The notes under the pieces were generated by a model, which searched no databases, was not told the DNA's origin, and worked only from the letters and a program-made list of their open reading frames with translations. Shown one piece after another: positions 49,540 through 57,923 of a stretch of DNA of 64,000 bases; the stretch's first letter is position 1; the number at the start of each line of letters is the position of its first letter. The DNA is taken from contig JAEUSU010000008.1 of assembly GCA_016788635.1 (NCBI GenBank), positions 124,001 to 188,000 on the forward strand. Direction: 5' to 3'. This DNA is from Flavobacteriales bacterium. Lineage in GTDB: Bacteria; Bacteroidota; Bacteroidia; Flavobacteriales_F; PHOS-HE28. Position numbers and translations under genes: made by a program.

Positions 49540-50355
49540 TCACCAGAGCTCCATCCTCCGTTTCCAATGGCGGATCATGAAGAAGCCGAAGATCATGCCG
49601 CCCAGGTGCGCGAAATGCGCCACGTTGTCGCCCGCGCGCTGCTGCAGGCCGGCGAAGAGCTCGAACAGGCCGTAGAGCACCACGAAGTACTTCGCCTTGA
49701 TGGGGAAGGGGAAGAAGAGGAGCATGAGCTCCACGTTGGGGAACATCATCCCGAAGGCGAGCAGGATGCCGAACACCGCCCCACTGGCGCCCACCATCAC
49801 GCCGGAGTAATCGAAGAAGACCTGCGTGGCCAGTTCCATCGGCACGCCATCGCGCACCAGCATGTCGTTCATCACCTTGTTCGCTTCGGCCAAAGAGGTA
49901 TGCGAGACGGTCACGGCCTGCTTCACCGCCTGCAGGTCGCCGCCTGCCGCCTGGAAGGCGTTTACATGCGCCGTCACTTCCAGGTAGTTCACGCCCAGGT
50001 GCAGCGCGGCGGCACCCAGGCCGCAGAGCAGGTAGTACTGCAGAAAGCGCTTGCCGCCCCAGAGCCGTTCCACCGGAGCACCGAACATGAAGAGGGCGAA
50101 CATGTTCATGCCGATGTGCAGGAACCAGCCTTCGCTGCCGGGCCCGGCGTGCATGAACATGTGGGTGATGAACTGCCAGGGCTTGAAGTCCGGCGAGCCG
50201 ATCACATGCAGGCCCAGCAGGGTGTCCAGGGTGTTGCGTCCGAGCTCGTCACTGTCCATGGAGAGCTTCAGCAGCAGCAGTAGCCCATTGATGATCATGA
50301 GGTTCAGCACCACCGGGGGCAGGCTGCCGCTCATGGGCGATCCGTATCCGCGCAT
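49540..50355 (-). CDS. Rhomboid family intramembrane serine protease (second of two)
   Basis: A 271-residue six-helix rhomboid. FITHMFMHAGPGSEGWFLHI with GMNMFALFMFGAPVERLWG is the N-terminal block. The catalytic Ser is in VMVGASGAVFGILLAFGMMF (GxSG) and the His in DNVAHFAHLGGMIFGFFM. A loop of about 45 residues between helices (AHVNAFQAAGGDLQAVKQAV) is longer than in GlpG. The ATG shares one base with the mutL stop (TGATG), which sets the start and indicates coupling. Its substrates are unknown. Confidence 0.92.
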   Translation of the reverse strand: MRGYGSPMSGSLPPVVLNLMIINGLLLLLKLSMDSDELGRNTLDTLLGLHVIGSPDFKPWQFITHMFMHAGPGSEGWFLHIGMNMFALFMFGAPVERLWGGKRFLQYYLLCGLGAAALHLGVNYLEVTAHVNAFQAAGGDLQAVKQAVTVSHTSLAEANKVMNDMLVRDGVPMELATQVFFDYSGVMVGASGAVFGILLAFGMMFPNVELMLLFFPFPIKAKYFVVLYGLFELFAGLQQRAGDNVAHFAHLGGMIFGFFMIRHWKRRMELW

Positions 50356-52160
50356 CAGTTGCCGAAGCGTTCGTTGAGTTCGTCCAGGGTGAAGGTGAGG
50401 AGCGTGGGCCGGCCCGAGGGCGTCACATAGGGCATCTCGCACGCGAACAGGCGGTCGATCAGCTCGTGCATCTCGGCATTCTCCAATTTGCGGGTGGAGC
50501 GTGGCGCCAGGCTGCGCGCCATGCTGCGGGCCAGCGCGGTGTGGCGGGCGTTGCGCAGGGTGCCCTGTTCCAGCTGCAGCTGCTCCAGAAAGCTCTCCAG
50601 CAAGGCCACGGGATCCTCGTCCGCCGCCTCCGCAGGCATGCCGTTCACCACGATGGTGCGGCCACCGAGCGGCTCCAGGTCGAAGCCGAGCGCACGCAGT
50701 TCCGGCAGCACCTGTGTAAGCAGTGCGTGATCGCCGGGAGATAGCTCCACATTGCGCGGGAAGAGTTGCTGCTGGCTGTGCCCGGCGCCCTGCTCCAGGG
50801 TGCGCAGGGCCTGCTCGTACACGATGCGTTCACGCGCGCGTTGCTGGTCCACCACCACCACGCCGCTGCGCACCTGCGCCAGAATGTAGGTGCCGTGCAG
50901 CTGGAATACGGGCCGCGCACCGGGCGGGCCTTCATGCTCGCGCGAGGGCATCACCAATGGGCTGTCCGTGGGGCTGTCCACCGCCGGGGCATCGGGCAGG
51001 TCGAAGAGGCGCTGCCAGCCGCTGGGAACGGGCGGCGGGGCCATCCCCAGGTCCTGCGGGCGCCAGGCCTTGGCGGCCGGGCCGGGCGTGGACGGCATGC
51101 TGGCGGCCAGCAGGGCGGGCTCGGGCTCGAAGTCGATGCTGGGCGCCACGTTGAAGCGGCCAAGGGCGCGGCGCACGGCCGCGTGCACAATGGCGTACAC
51201 CGACCGGTCGTCGCGGAACTTGATCTCCGTCTTGGTCGGGTGGATGTTGATGTCGATGCGTGCGGGGTCCAGGTCGATGTACAGGAACCAGCTGGGATAC
51301 TGGTCGCGCGCCACCAGCTCCTCGAAGGCGGCGCGCACGGCGTGCTCCAGGTAGCTGCTGCGGATGAAGCGCTGGTTCACGAAGAAGAACTGCTCTCCGC
51401 GCGAGCGGCGGGCGAACTCGGGCTTGCCCACGAAGCCGGTGATGTGCAGGTCGCCGGCGGATTCCTCCACGGGCACCAGGCGTTCATCGTAGCGGCGGCC
51501 GAAGAGGTGCACCACGCGCTGGCGCAGCAGGGCGCCGGGTGTCTGCCCCTGCGCGGCGGGCAGCTGGTGCACCTCCTGCCCGTTGTGCGTCAGCTGGAAG
51601 GCGATCTCCGGATGGGCCAGCGCCACGCGTTGGAACTCGTCCAGCACGTGCTTCATCTCCACCTGGTCGCTCTTCAGGAACTGGCGGCGCGCGGGGGTGT
51701 TGAAGAAGAGGTTGCGCACGGCCAGCGTGGTGCCCGGCGGACAGGCCACCGGCTCCTGCGCCACCAGGCGGCTGCCTTCGATCAGCACGCGGGTGCCCAC
51801 CTCGTCCGCGTGCGGACGGGTCTTCAGTTCCACTTGGGCGATGGCGGCGATGCTGGCGAGCGCTTCACCGCGGAAGCCTTTGGTGCGCACGGCCTGCAGG
51901 TCGTGCGCCACGCGGATCTTGCTGGTGGCGTGCCGCTCGAAGCACATGCGCGCGTCCATCATGCTCATGCCGCGGCCATCGTCCGTCACCTGCACCAGGC
52001 TGCGACCGGCGTCCTTCACCACCAGGATGATGCGGCCCGCACCAGCGTCCACGCTGTTCTCCAGCAGTTCCTTCACCATGCTGGCCGGCCGTTGCACCAC
52101 CTCACCGGCGGCGATCTGGTTGGCCACGTGGTCGGGCAGCAGACGTATCAGATCCCCCAT
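50355..52160 (-). CDS. mutL: DNA mismatch repair protein MutL
   Basis: A 601-residue GHKL ATPase linking MutS recognition to strand removal. The N-terminal domain shows IAAGEVVQRPASMVKELLEN, DDGRGM, ATSKI and KGFRGEALASIA in order (about 15-105), then LFFNTPARRQFLKS. The transducer domain ends near IDINIHPTKTEIKFRDDRSV (about 310). After a Pro/Ala linker the C-terminal dimer domain has VVVDQQRARERIVYEQ, where DQHAxxE of endonuclease-type MutL is changed, and TPSGRPTLLTF in place of CPHGRP. Both variants are usual in Bacteroidota as far as I recall. Its start overlaps the small protein upstream by 13 bases. Confidence 0.96.
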   Translation of the reverse strand: MGDLIRLLPDHVANQIAAGEVVQRPASMVKELLENSVDAGAGRIILVVKDAGRSLVQVTDDGRGMSMMDARMCFERHATSKIRVAHDLQAVRTKGFRGEALASIAAIAQVELKTRPHADEVGTRVLIEGSRLVAQEPVACPPGTTLAVRNLFFNTPARRQFLKSDQVEMKHVLDEFQRVALAHPEIAFQLTHNGQEVHQLPAAQGQTPGALLRQRVVHLFGRRYDERLVPVEESAGDLHITGFVGKPEFARRSRGEQFFFVNQRFIRSSYLEHAVRAAFEELVARDQYPSWFLYIDLDPARIDINIHPTKTEIKFRDDRSVYAIVHAAVRRALGRFNVAPSIDFEPEPALLAASMPSTPGPAAKAWRPQDLGMAPPPVPSGWQRLFDLPDAPAVDSPTDSPLVMPSREHEGPPGARPVFQLHGTYILAQVRSGVVVVDQQRARERIVYEQALRTLEQGAGHSQQQLFPRNVELSPGDHALLTQVLPELRALGFDLEPLGGRTIVVNGMPAEAADEDPVALLESFLEQLQLEQGTLRNARHTALARSMARSLAPRSTRKLENAEMHELIDRLFACEMPYVTPSGRPTLLTFTLDELNERFGN

Positions 52161-52450
52161 CCCTCTGCTGGCAGGTAACGCTTCATGATCAGGTACAGGG
52201 CCACCACAGAGGCGACCATCATGGCCACCAGCCGCATGGTACGGCCATGGTCCGCGCGCTGCCGGCCCCAGCCGTGGCGCATGCGCGCGCGCAACGTCTC
52301 GCGGTCCACCACCGGGGCGCCATCCATCCGCTGGCGGCGTTCCGCGCGGCGCTCCTGCTCCGCATCGTAGTAGCGCGTGGGCAGGTCGAAACCTCTCGGT
52401 CCGCGCTGCCGGAACAGCGAGAACATGGAGGTGAAGGTGGACGGACGCAT
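52148..52450 (-). CDS. Small conserved membrane protein upstream of mutL
   Basis: A 100-residue protein. The N-terminal half is basic and Arg-rich, with RGFDLPTRYYDAEQERRAER, a Pro-Arg-Tyr-Tyr-Asp pattern that I recall in small proteins found next to mutL in Bacteroidota. One hydrophobic helix near the C terminus (LVAMMVASVVALYLIMKRYL) anchors it in the membrane. The ATG at 52450 is preceded by a perfect -7 element 6 bases away, and its end overlaps mutL by 13 bases. Function unknown; it is probably the first gene of the mutL operon. Confidence 0.82.
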   Translation of the reverse strand: MRPSTFTSMFSLFRQRGPRGFDLPTRYYDAEQERRAERRQRMDGAPVVDRETLRARMRHGWGRQRADHGRTMRLVAMMVASVVALYLIMKRYLPAEGWGI

Positions 52451-52456
52451 CGCCGC

Positions 52457-52464
52457 CAAAGGTA
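52457..52464 (-). promoter_or_regulatory. -7 promoter element of the mutL operon
   Basis: TACCTTTG on the minus strand fits TAnnTTTG exactly and ends 6 bases before the first ATG. Confidence 0.58.
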
Positions 52465-52708
52465 GCGCGCAGGGGAGGACCGGCCGGGTGGCTCCCCCAC
52501 TACACATCCCCGCGACTGGTGTAGTTGAGATTTGATCATCGATCATATCGGTGAATGGGGTATTCGCCGGGAAGCGCACACCGTGACATAAGGGATCCCG
52601 GGTCCATGCGGAGAGAACACAGTCAACCACGATCGCGCGACGGGGCTTTGCCATAGGGGGCGATAGTGCAAGGTCTGCGTGATGGCTTCCGGGTGCCTTA
52701 CATGGGCC

Positions 52709-52731
52709 ATGAGAACCCATTCTCATTTTTT
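52709..52731 (+). terminator. Orphan plus-strand terminator
   Basis: ATGAGAA (52709-52715) pairs with TTCTCAT (52720-52726) around a CCCA loop and is followed by TTTTT. No plus-strand gene precedes it, so it may end a small RNA. Confidence 0.5.
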
Positions 52732-52842
52732 CAACAGTCCAGCGCATTGGTCAGCCACATGGGTATATTCACCCAGCAAATGGGAGCGCCCTGACCCATA
52801 GCGGACCGTGCGTGCCGGAGAACCCCGGCAGGAAGAGGTCTG

Positions 52843-52862
52843 CTCTCTCTCTCTCTCTCTCT
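52843..52862. repeat. (CT)10 dinucleotide tract
   Basis: Ten uninterrupted CT units in a non-coding stretch, prone to slippage. It sits about 290 bases before the next gene start, too far for an obvious phase-variable promoter spacer. Confidence 0.85.
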
Positions 52863-52893
52863 ACACACTGACGCGCCTTTCCGGCGCAATGAG

Positions 52894-52925
52894 AAAGCCC
52901 CCACTGTTGGAGCAGCAGGGGCTTT
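52894..52925. terminator. Hairpin AAAGCCCC/GGGGCTTT, possible bidirectional terminator
   Basis: An 8-bp stem (52894-52901 with 52918-52925) encloses a smaller CTG/CAG pairing. It resembles the two strong terminators in this window but has no long T run on either side, so its activity is uncertain. Confidence 0.4.
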
Positions 52926-53151
52926 GGTCGCTATGTCCCACTCAACCAGCTGGAACAGGTAAACAGAACAGAGCAACACAAAGCTAGATCGTCTCCCCGG
53001 CAGCGCTGGGCAGCGCTCACGCCCCCCAAGCGGTATATTGGGATGCCTTGACGGAAACCGCGACGGACGAAGGCATTATCTCCAGCGGAAGAAGACCGGA
53101 CCGATGCACCCACCGTGCATCACGAATGCGCAAACGATGCTTCTTCATGCG

Positions 53152-54147
53152 ATGAACAACAGGTGGCGCCCCAAGGTCGCAAGACTGGTGGGTTGCTGCC
53201 TGTTGTTCGTCGCTACCCTGAATGTTGATGCCCAAGGCAATTTGGTGCCCAATGCGAGCTTCGAGGAGAATTTGAACTGCCCCATGCAACCCGGATTCAC
53301 CGCGAATTCCAAGCCTCTGAACTGGGAGAAGTGGCTTAACTCTCCAGAGTACTTCCATGCATGCGCCGGCACGTTAGGATCTGGTGATTCGCTCATTAGT
53401 GTCCCGTTGAACGGCATGGGCTTCCAGTATCCATTGGATGGGGATGCATATGTCGGCATAGCTACCTACAAGGAGGATTTTCGGGAGTACGTGGGCTGCG
53501 AGTTGTTAGAGCCACTGATGGTTGGGCAGTCGTATAACCTGAGCTTCTATGCGAACATGGCCACCGGAGGGACCTATTGGAATCCGAGATGGGCCAGTAA
53601 CAACCTTGGCATGCTCTTCACCATGGAGCACAACATCTGGACTGGGCTTTCCGGGCCACCCTTCTCCTTTCGGAACTATGCGCACCTACACAGCACAGCA
53701 GTGATCACGGACACGGCGAACTGGACCTTGGTGAGCGGCACCTTCGTGGCGGACAGTGCCTACCGTTATTTGGTGTTGGGCAACTTCTTCGAGGATGCCG
53801 TGACAGACACTGTGCATGTGGCTGGACCGGCGTCTTCAGCGGCATACTACTTCATTGATGGCGTATGTGTTACTGCTGGTCTGGAGGGTTGCCCCTTCAC
53901 TACAGGTTTTCGTCAGGAAACGGCAACCTGTTTGAACATTTGGCCGAATCCTGCGTCGGACCACATCCAGGTAAGAGGTGCGGAAAGCCAGTTCGAGGTG
54001 TTGGACATGCTGGGTCGGAGAGTGTGCCAAGGGTGGTTGAAAAAGGAAGTGGCAGTGCTGGATGTGTTAGGTTGGCCGAATGGTCAATACGTGTTGCGCA
54101 CGGTGGGTGAGAAGAAGCTGACCATGCGTTTTGTCGTGATGCACTAA
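53152..54147 (+). CDS. Secreted T9SS cargo protein of unknown function
   Basis: A 331-residue exported protein. The ATG at 53152 begins MNNRWRPKVARLVGCCLLFV, a signal peptide ending near VDAQ. The mature chain opens GNLVPNASFEENLNCP, the common start of Bacteroidota jelly-roll (carbohydrate-binding-like) modules, and runs as one beta sandwich to about residue 245. The last 75 residues (LNIWPNPASDHIQVRGAESQ to MRFVVMH) are a T9SS type A sorting domain with the usual PNPASD motif. Its A/T content is higher than that of neighbouring housekeeping genes. ATGs at 53104 and 53137 are alternatives. Confidence 0.82.
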   Translation: MNNRWRPKVARLVGCCLLFVATLNVDAQGNLVPNASFEENLNCPMQPGFTANSKPLNWEKWLNSPEYFHACAGTLGSGDSLISVPLNGMGFQYPLDGDAYVGIATYKEDFREYVGCELLEPLMVGQSYNLSFYANMATGGTYWNPRWASNNLGMLFTMEHNIWTGLSGPPFSFRNYAHLHSTAVITDTANWTLVSGTFVADSAYRYLVLGNFFEDAVTDTVHVAGPASSAAYYFIDGVCVTAGLEGCPFTTGFRQETATCLNIWPNPASDHIQVRGAESQFEVLDMLGRRVCQGWLKKEVAVLDVLGWPNGQYVLRTVGEKKLTMRFVVMH

Positions 54148-54217
54148 CGAATGGCGGCCTGATTGAGCAGGTCCACCATGAACGGTCCGGTCTTCAAGGA
54201 ACATTACAACCTTGAAG

Positions 54218-56212
54218 ATGATGAAGACGAACAGAATATTTGGCCTTTACATGGGGCTATTCAGCACCATGACTGGTTGGGCTCAAATTGACTGGAACCT
54301 GGGAGGCAATACCGTGAGTTTGGGAACCGACTATTTGGGCTGTGATGTGAATAGCTCGGAACCCCTGCACCTGCGTACGATCCCTGCGTTACCGATAGAC
54401 CTATCCACCAGCGATGTGCATCGCTTCCGGCTGCTGCCGGATGCGACGTATGCCAACCTGGGCAACTTCACCAACATCGTGGCCAATGGCTACGCCTTGC
54501 TCAGCCCGAAGGTGGGCACTTTCCTGAGCACACGTCCTGGCCCATACACCCTGCTGCACCTGGCGGACGACCAGTATGCGGACCAGTCATTGAGCTTCCG
54601 GGAATGGATGCGCATCGGATTGACACTTACGGGGAACTTCGATCACACCTACCATGGCTTGAAATACCGTGGCGAGGACCTCACCGATATGATCGCCCAC
54701 TGGAGTGACAACCCCGGCCGGGCCAATTCACCGGACCGGTATCGTTTTCTCTTCACTTCGGAGTACGATGCACAGACCTTCACAGGGGCCACTTCATGGG
54801 AGGGATTGGAGGCCATGCGCCTGTATCCCCACAACTTCGATGAGGTGTTCATCGGATTGGGGGATTGGTACGCGGCCAACTACTACGACCCGACCATCGT
54901 GGAGCCGGAGGAGCGCCTGGACATCGTGAACGGCAGGGTTCGCATCAGGCAGTTGCCCACCGATCCGGATACCGATGACGACAAGGTGATGGTGGTGGAT
55001 GACGATGGCGTTGTGCATTGGCGGCCATTCGCGGATTTTGTTTCGGCCAACGGATGTGAATGGACCATGAACACCAGCAGCCCCAACCACGTGTACACGG
55101 CTGTGGGCGCAGCCGATCCGGATTGCCCGGACGAGAATGAGTTCGTGGGCATAGGCACTGCCACACCAGCGCACAAATTGCATGTAATGGACGCCATTCC
55201 GGATGGAGGCGGGAACAACACGGCCTGCGTGATGATCTCGAAGGCCGCTGCCGGCAGCACGAATTCCTGCAACTACACGCTGCAAGTGGAAGCCAGCCAG
55301 AACACGGGACAGATCTATGCTGCCAAAGCGGTGTCCGGTTCTGCGTATGATGGAACGGTGTTCAATGTGGGCGTAACGGGATATGGATACTTGTCCACCG
55401 GAGCTTCCAACTCCAACTACATCGCAGGTGTGGAAGGGATCGCCACCGGGAGTTCCGCTCAATCCATCAATGCCTTGGAGGGCGTTCGCGGAGTAGTGAA
55501 TGTGGATTACGGGTCCTACTTCGCTGCCGGGGTGATGGGCGTGGCCCACCAAGCCGGAACAAGCACCTATGCCGGCTATTTCGTGGGCGATGTACACATC
55601 ACGGGAGACCTGACCGTGAGCGGGTCTTACCCCACTTCCGATGCGGGTCTTAAGCAGAACGTGGCCCCCCTGTCCAATGCCATGGCCGTGGTGCAGCAGC
55701 TGGAACCCAAGACCTACAGCTTCATTCAAGGGCTGCATCCCGGGCTCAACCTGCCTTCAGGTGATCAAGCCGGTCTCATTGCGCAGCAGGTGGACATGGT
55801 GGTGCCTGGATTGACGAAGACCTTCACCGTGCCGGCGGAAGTGGATAGCAGTGGCGCGATCCTGAACCCATCCATTCAGTACATGGGTCTGAACTACACC
55901 GGTCTGATCCCGTATTTGATCGGCGCGATCAAAGAGCAGCAGCAACAGATCAATACGCTTCAGTCGATCGTCATGAACTGTTGTTCCATTACGCCTGAAG
56001 GCAGCGGACCGCGAAGTTTGAATGGTCCAACTCCAGGTCTGACACCCAACGAGACGAAGCTCACCATCCAGCCCAACCCGATCATGGACCGCACAACGGT
56101 GAGTTACACGCTGGAGCGGAGCGGCCAGCTGTTGTTGGTCGTTAACACAGCCACGGGCCGCCAGGTGCAGGTGCTGCGCGAAGGCGCGGCCGAAGCGGGG
56201 AGCTACACCTAA
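54218..56212 (+). CDS. S74 (intramolecular chaperone) T9SS protein with truncated sorting domain
   Basis: The frame encodes 664 residues from ATG 54218, with signal peptide MMKTNRIFGLYMGLFSTMTG ending near WAQ. A tail-fibre-like body has VGIGTATPAHKLHV (about 310). A Peptidase_S74 chaperone domain (about 473-590) begins TSDAGLKQNV, where Ser and a Lys five residues later match the self-cleavage pair of this family, and ends in an EQQQQINTLQ coiled coil. A T9SS sorting domain begins TIQPNPIMDRTTVSYTL, but a TAA at 56210-56212 cuts it. The same frame continues for 30 codons that complete a normal sorting domain. The product may therefore fail to be exported or attached, unless the stop is a sequencing error. 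Confidence 0.82.
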   Translation: MMKTNRIFGLYMGLFSTMTGWAQIDWNLGGNTVSLGTDYLGCDVNSSEPLHLRTIPALPIDLSTSDVHRFRLLPDATYANLGNFTNIVANGYALLSPKVGTFLSTRPGPYTLLHLADDQYADQSLSFREWMRIGLTLTGNFDHTYHGLKYRGEDLTDMIAHWSDNPGRANSPDRYRFLFTSEYDAQTFTGATSWEGLEAMRLYPHNFDEVFIGLGDWYAANYYDPTIVEPEERLDIVNGRVRIRQLPTDPDTDDDKVMVVDDDGVVHWRPFADFVSANGCEWTMNTSSPNHVYTAVGAADPDCPDENEFVGIGTATPAHKLHVMDAIPDGGGNNTACVMISKAAAGSTNSCNYTLQVEASQNTGQIYAAKAVSGSAYDGTVFNVGVTGYGYLSTGASNSNYIAGVEGIATGSSAQSINALEGVRGVVNVDYGSYFAAGVMGVAHQAGTSTYAGYFVGDVHITGDLTVSGSYPTSDAGLKQNVAPLSNAMAVVQQLEPKTYSFIQGLHPGLNLPSGDQAGLIAQQVDMVVPGLTKTFTVPAEVDSSGAILNPSIQYMGLNYTGLIPYLIGAIKEQQQQINTLQSIVMNCCSITPEGSGPRSLNGPTPGLTPNETKLTIQPNPIMDRTTVSYTLERSGQLLLVVNTATGRQVQVLREGAAEAGSYT

Positions 56213-56305
56213 GAATGGGAGACCGGCGCGCTCAGTTCCGGCATGTACTACGTGACCCTGCTGCTCGACGGCGAGGTGGTGACGAAGAAGGCGGTGAAGC
56301 TCTGA
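56213..56305 (+). pseudogene. In-frame continuation of the T9SS sorting domain after a premature stop
   Basis: Directly after the TAA, the same frame reads EWETGALSSGMYYVTLLLDG and ends VTKKAVKL before TGA at 56303-56305. SSGMYYVTL and KKAVKL are the last strands of a type A T9SS domain. One codon change at 56210 therefore separates this piece from its gene. A Tyr or similar codon at that place is the simplest ancestral state. Confidence 0.85.
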
Positions 56306-56335
56306 GCAAGCCGCTACCACTGCTTTTATGGAATG

Positions 56336-56371
56336 ACACGAACGCCCGGTCCTTGGTCCGGGCGTTCGTGT
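56336..56371 (+). terminator. Long hairpin after the S74 gene
   Basis: A perfect 14-bp stem (ACACGAACGCCCGG with CCGGGCGTTCGTGT) has an 8-base loop. It lies 30 bases after the ancestral stop codon. No strong T run follows, so it may act as a weak or Rho-assisted terminator. Confidence 0.65.
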
Positions 56372-56454
56372 GCTGGTGATCCCGTGCGCCACCGCAAGGC
56401 AGTGAGGGGACCAAGGGCGTTTACCGGCACAGATCGACCGGCCGCCACCACGAA

Positions 56455-56462
56455 TAGCTTTG
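56455..56462 (+). promoter_or_regulatory. -7 promoter element of the phosphohexomutase gene
   Basis: TAGCTTTG fits TAnnTTTG exactly and ends 23 bases before the ATG at 56486. Confidence 0.55.
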
Positions 56463-56485
56463 CCGCCATTCCAACCTTCCTTCCG

Positions 56486-57889
56486 ATGACCCTCATTCGC
56501 TCCATCTCCGGCATCCGCGGCACCATCGGCGGCGCGCCGGGCGAAGGCCTTTCACCCCTCGATGTGGTACGCTACACGGCGGCCTTCGGTACGCTCATGG
56601 CGAAGCGAAGTGGCAAGGCCTCACCGAAGCTGGTGCTGGGCCGCGATGCGCGCCTCAGCGGCCCCATGGTGGCCGACCTGGTGCGCGGCACGCTCGTGGG
56701 CCTGGGCTTTGAGGTGATCGACCTGGGGCTGGCCACCACGCCCACTGTGGAGATGGCCGTGCCCGGTGAAGGCGCCGACGCTGGCATCATCCTCACCGCC
56801 AGCCATAACCCCAAGCAGTGGAACGCGCTGAAGCTGCTCAACGCCAAGGGTGAGTTCATCAGTGCGGCCGATGGGGAAGAGGTGCTGCGCCTGGCGGAGA
56901 CCGATGCCTACCGTTTCGTGGACGTGGACCAGCTGGGTTCGGTGCGCACGGACGCCACGTGGACGAAGAAGCACATCGACACCATCCTGAAGCTGGACCT
57001 CGTGGATGCGAAGGCCATCGCCGCGCGCAGGTTCAAGGTGGTGGTGGATGCGGTGAACAGCGTGGGCGGCGTGGCCGTGCCGCAGCTGCTGGAAGCGCTC
57101 GGCGTGGAGGTGGTGAAGCTCTATTGCGAGCCCACCGGCCATTTCCCGCACAACCCCGAGCCGCTGCCCGAGCACCTCACCGACCTCTGCGCCGAAGTGG
57201 TGAAGCACAAGGCCCACCTCGGCATATGCGTGGACCCCGACGTGGACCGGCTGGCGCTGGTGTGCGAGGACGGCAGCCTCTTCGGCGAAGAGTACACCCT
57301 GGTGGCCTGCGCGGACCATGTGCTGGCGCACCGCCCCGGCGATACGGTGAGCAACCTCAGCAGCACGCGCGCCCTCAACGACGTGGCCGAACGCCATGGC
57401 CGGAAGCGCCACGCCAGCGCAGTGGGCGAGGTGAACGTGGTGGAGTTGATGCGCCAGATGAAGGCACCCATCGGCGGCGAAGGCAATGGTGGCGTGATCC
57501 TCGGCGAGCTGCACTACGGCCGCGACGCGCTCGTGGGCATCGCCCTCTTCCTCACGCTGCTGGCCCGCCGTGGCGGTACCTGCCTGGAGCTGCGCCGCAG
57601 CTACCCGGACTACTTCATCAGCAAGAACAAGATCGAACTGAAGCCCGGCATGGACGTGCAGGGCTTGGTGGATGCCATGCAAGCCCGCCACGCTTCGCAG
57701 CCCCACAGCACGGTGGACGGCCTGCGCATTGAGTTCGGGCGCGAGTGGGTGCACCTGCGCCGCAGCAATACCGAGCCCATCGTGCGCATTTATGCCGAGA
57801 GCGAATCCCCCGAGAAGGCCGAGGCCCTGGCCCGCAGGATCATGAGCGAAATGGCGGAACTGGCGGGTAGTCCGGCCAAGTCCCGGTAA
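56486..57889 (+). CDS. Phosphoglucosamine mutase / phosphohexomutase
   Basis: A 467-residue alpha-D-phosphohexomutase. MTLIRSISGIRGTIGGAPGE opens domain 1. The phosphoserine loop is ILTASHNPKQWNALKLL (about 97-113), the Mg site is CVDPDVDRLALVCEDG (about 247-262), the sugar-binding loop is PIGGEGNGGVI (about 330), and the phosphate-binding loop is LRRSNTEPIVRIYAE (about 423-437). The protein resembles the GlmM-like/PMM-PGM group of Bacteroidota, making glucosamine-1-phosphate for peptidoglycan and lipopolysaccharide or interconverting hexose phosphates. Which sugar is preferred cannot be told from sequence alone. Confidence 0.93.
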   Translation: MTLIRSISGIRGTIGGAPGEGLSPLDVVRYTAAFGTLMAKRSGKASPKLVLGRDARLSGPMVADLVRGTLVGLGFEVIDLGLATTPTVEMAVPGEGADAGIILTASHNPKQWNALKLLNAKGEFISAADGEEVLRLAETDAYRFVDVDQLGSVRTDATWTKKHIDTILKLDLVDAKAIAARRFKVVVDAVNSVGGVAVPQLLEALGVEVVKLYCEPTGHFPHNPEPLPEHLTDLCAEVVKHKAHLGICVDPDVDRLALVCEDGSLFGEEYTLVACADHVLAHRPGDTVSNLSSTRALNDVAERHGRKRHASAVGEVNVVELMRQMKAPIGGEGNGGVILGELHYGRDALVGIALFLTLLARRGGTCLELRRSYPDYFISKNKIELKPGMDVQGLVDAMQARHASQPHSTVDGLRIEFGREWVHLRRSNTEPIVRIYAESESPEKAEALARRIMSEMAELAGSPAKSR

Positions 57890-57894
57890 ATTCG
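57887..57894 (+). promoter_or_regulatory. -7 promoter element of the cysteine desulfurase gene
   Basis: TAAATTCG, one mismatch from TAnnTTTG, overlaps the last codon of the mutase gene and ends 29 bases before the ATG. Confidence 0.4.
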
Positions 57895-57923
57895 CGGACC
57901 ATTCACCCCGGCCACCGGCCCCC

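Larger units (their letters stand above)
52465..53151. other. Gene-poor region with hairpins and a CT tract
   Basis: About 690 bases without a convincing gene. It contains a terminator-like hairpin on the plus strand (52709-52731), a (CT)10 tract (52843-52862), a GCGCC/GGCGC hairpin (52873-52887) and a second stem AAAGCCCC/GGGGCTTT (52894-52925). Frames on either strand here lack family features or promoters and are probably chance. An unidentified small RNA ending near 52731 is possible. Confidence 0.6.

Noticed and set aside
52731-52979. An 82-residue minus-strand frame in the gene-poor stretch
   Set aside because: It is built from the CT tract (Arg-Glu repeats) and hairpin sequence, and has no family feature or promoter.
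54794-55738. A 314-residue minus-strand frame opposite the S74 protein
   Set aside because: It has no signal, motif or promoter, and the plus-strand gene shows signal peptide and domains.
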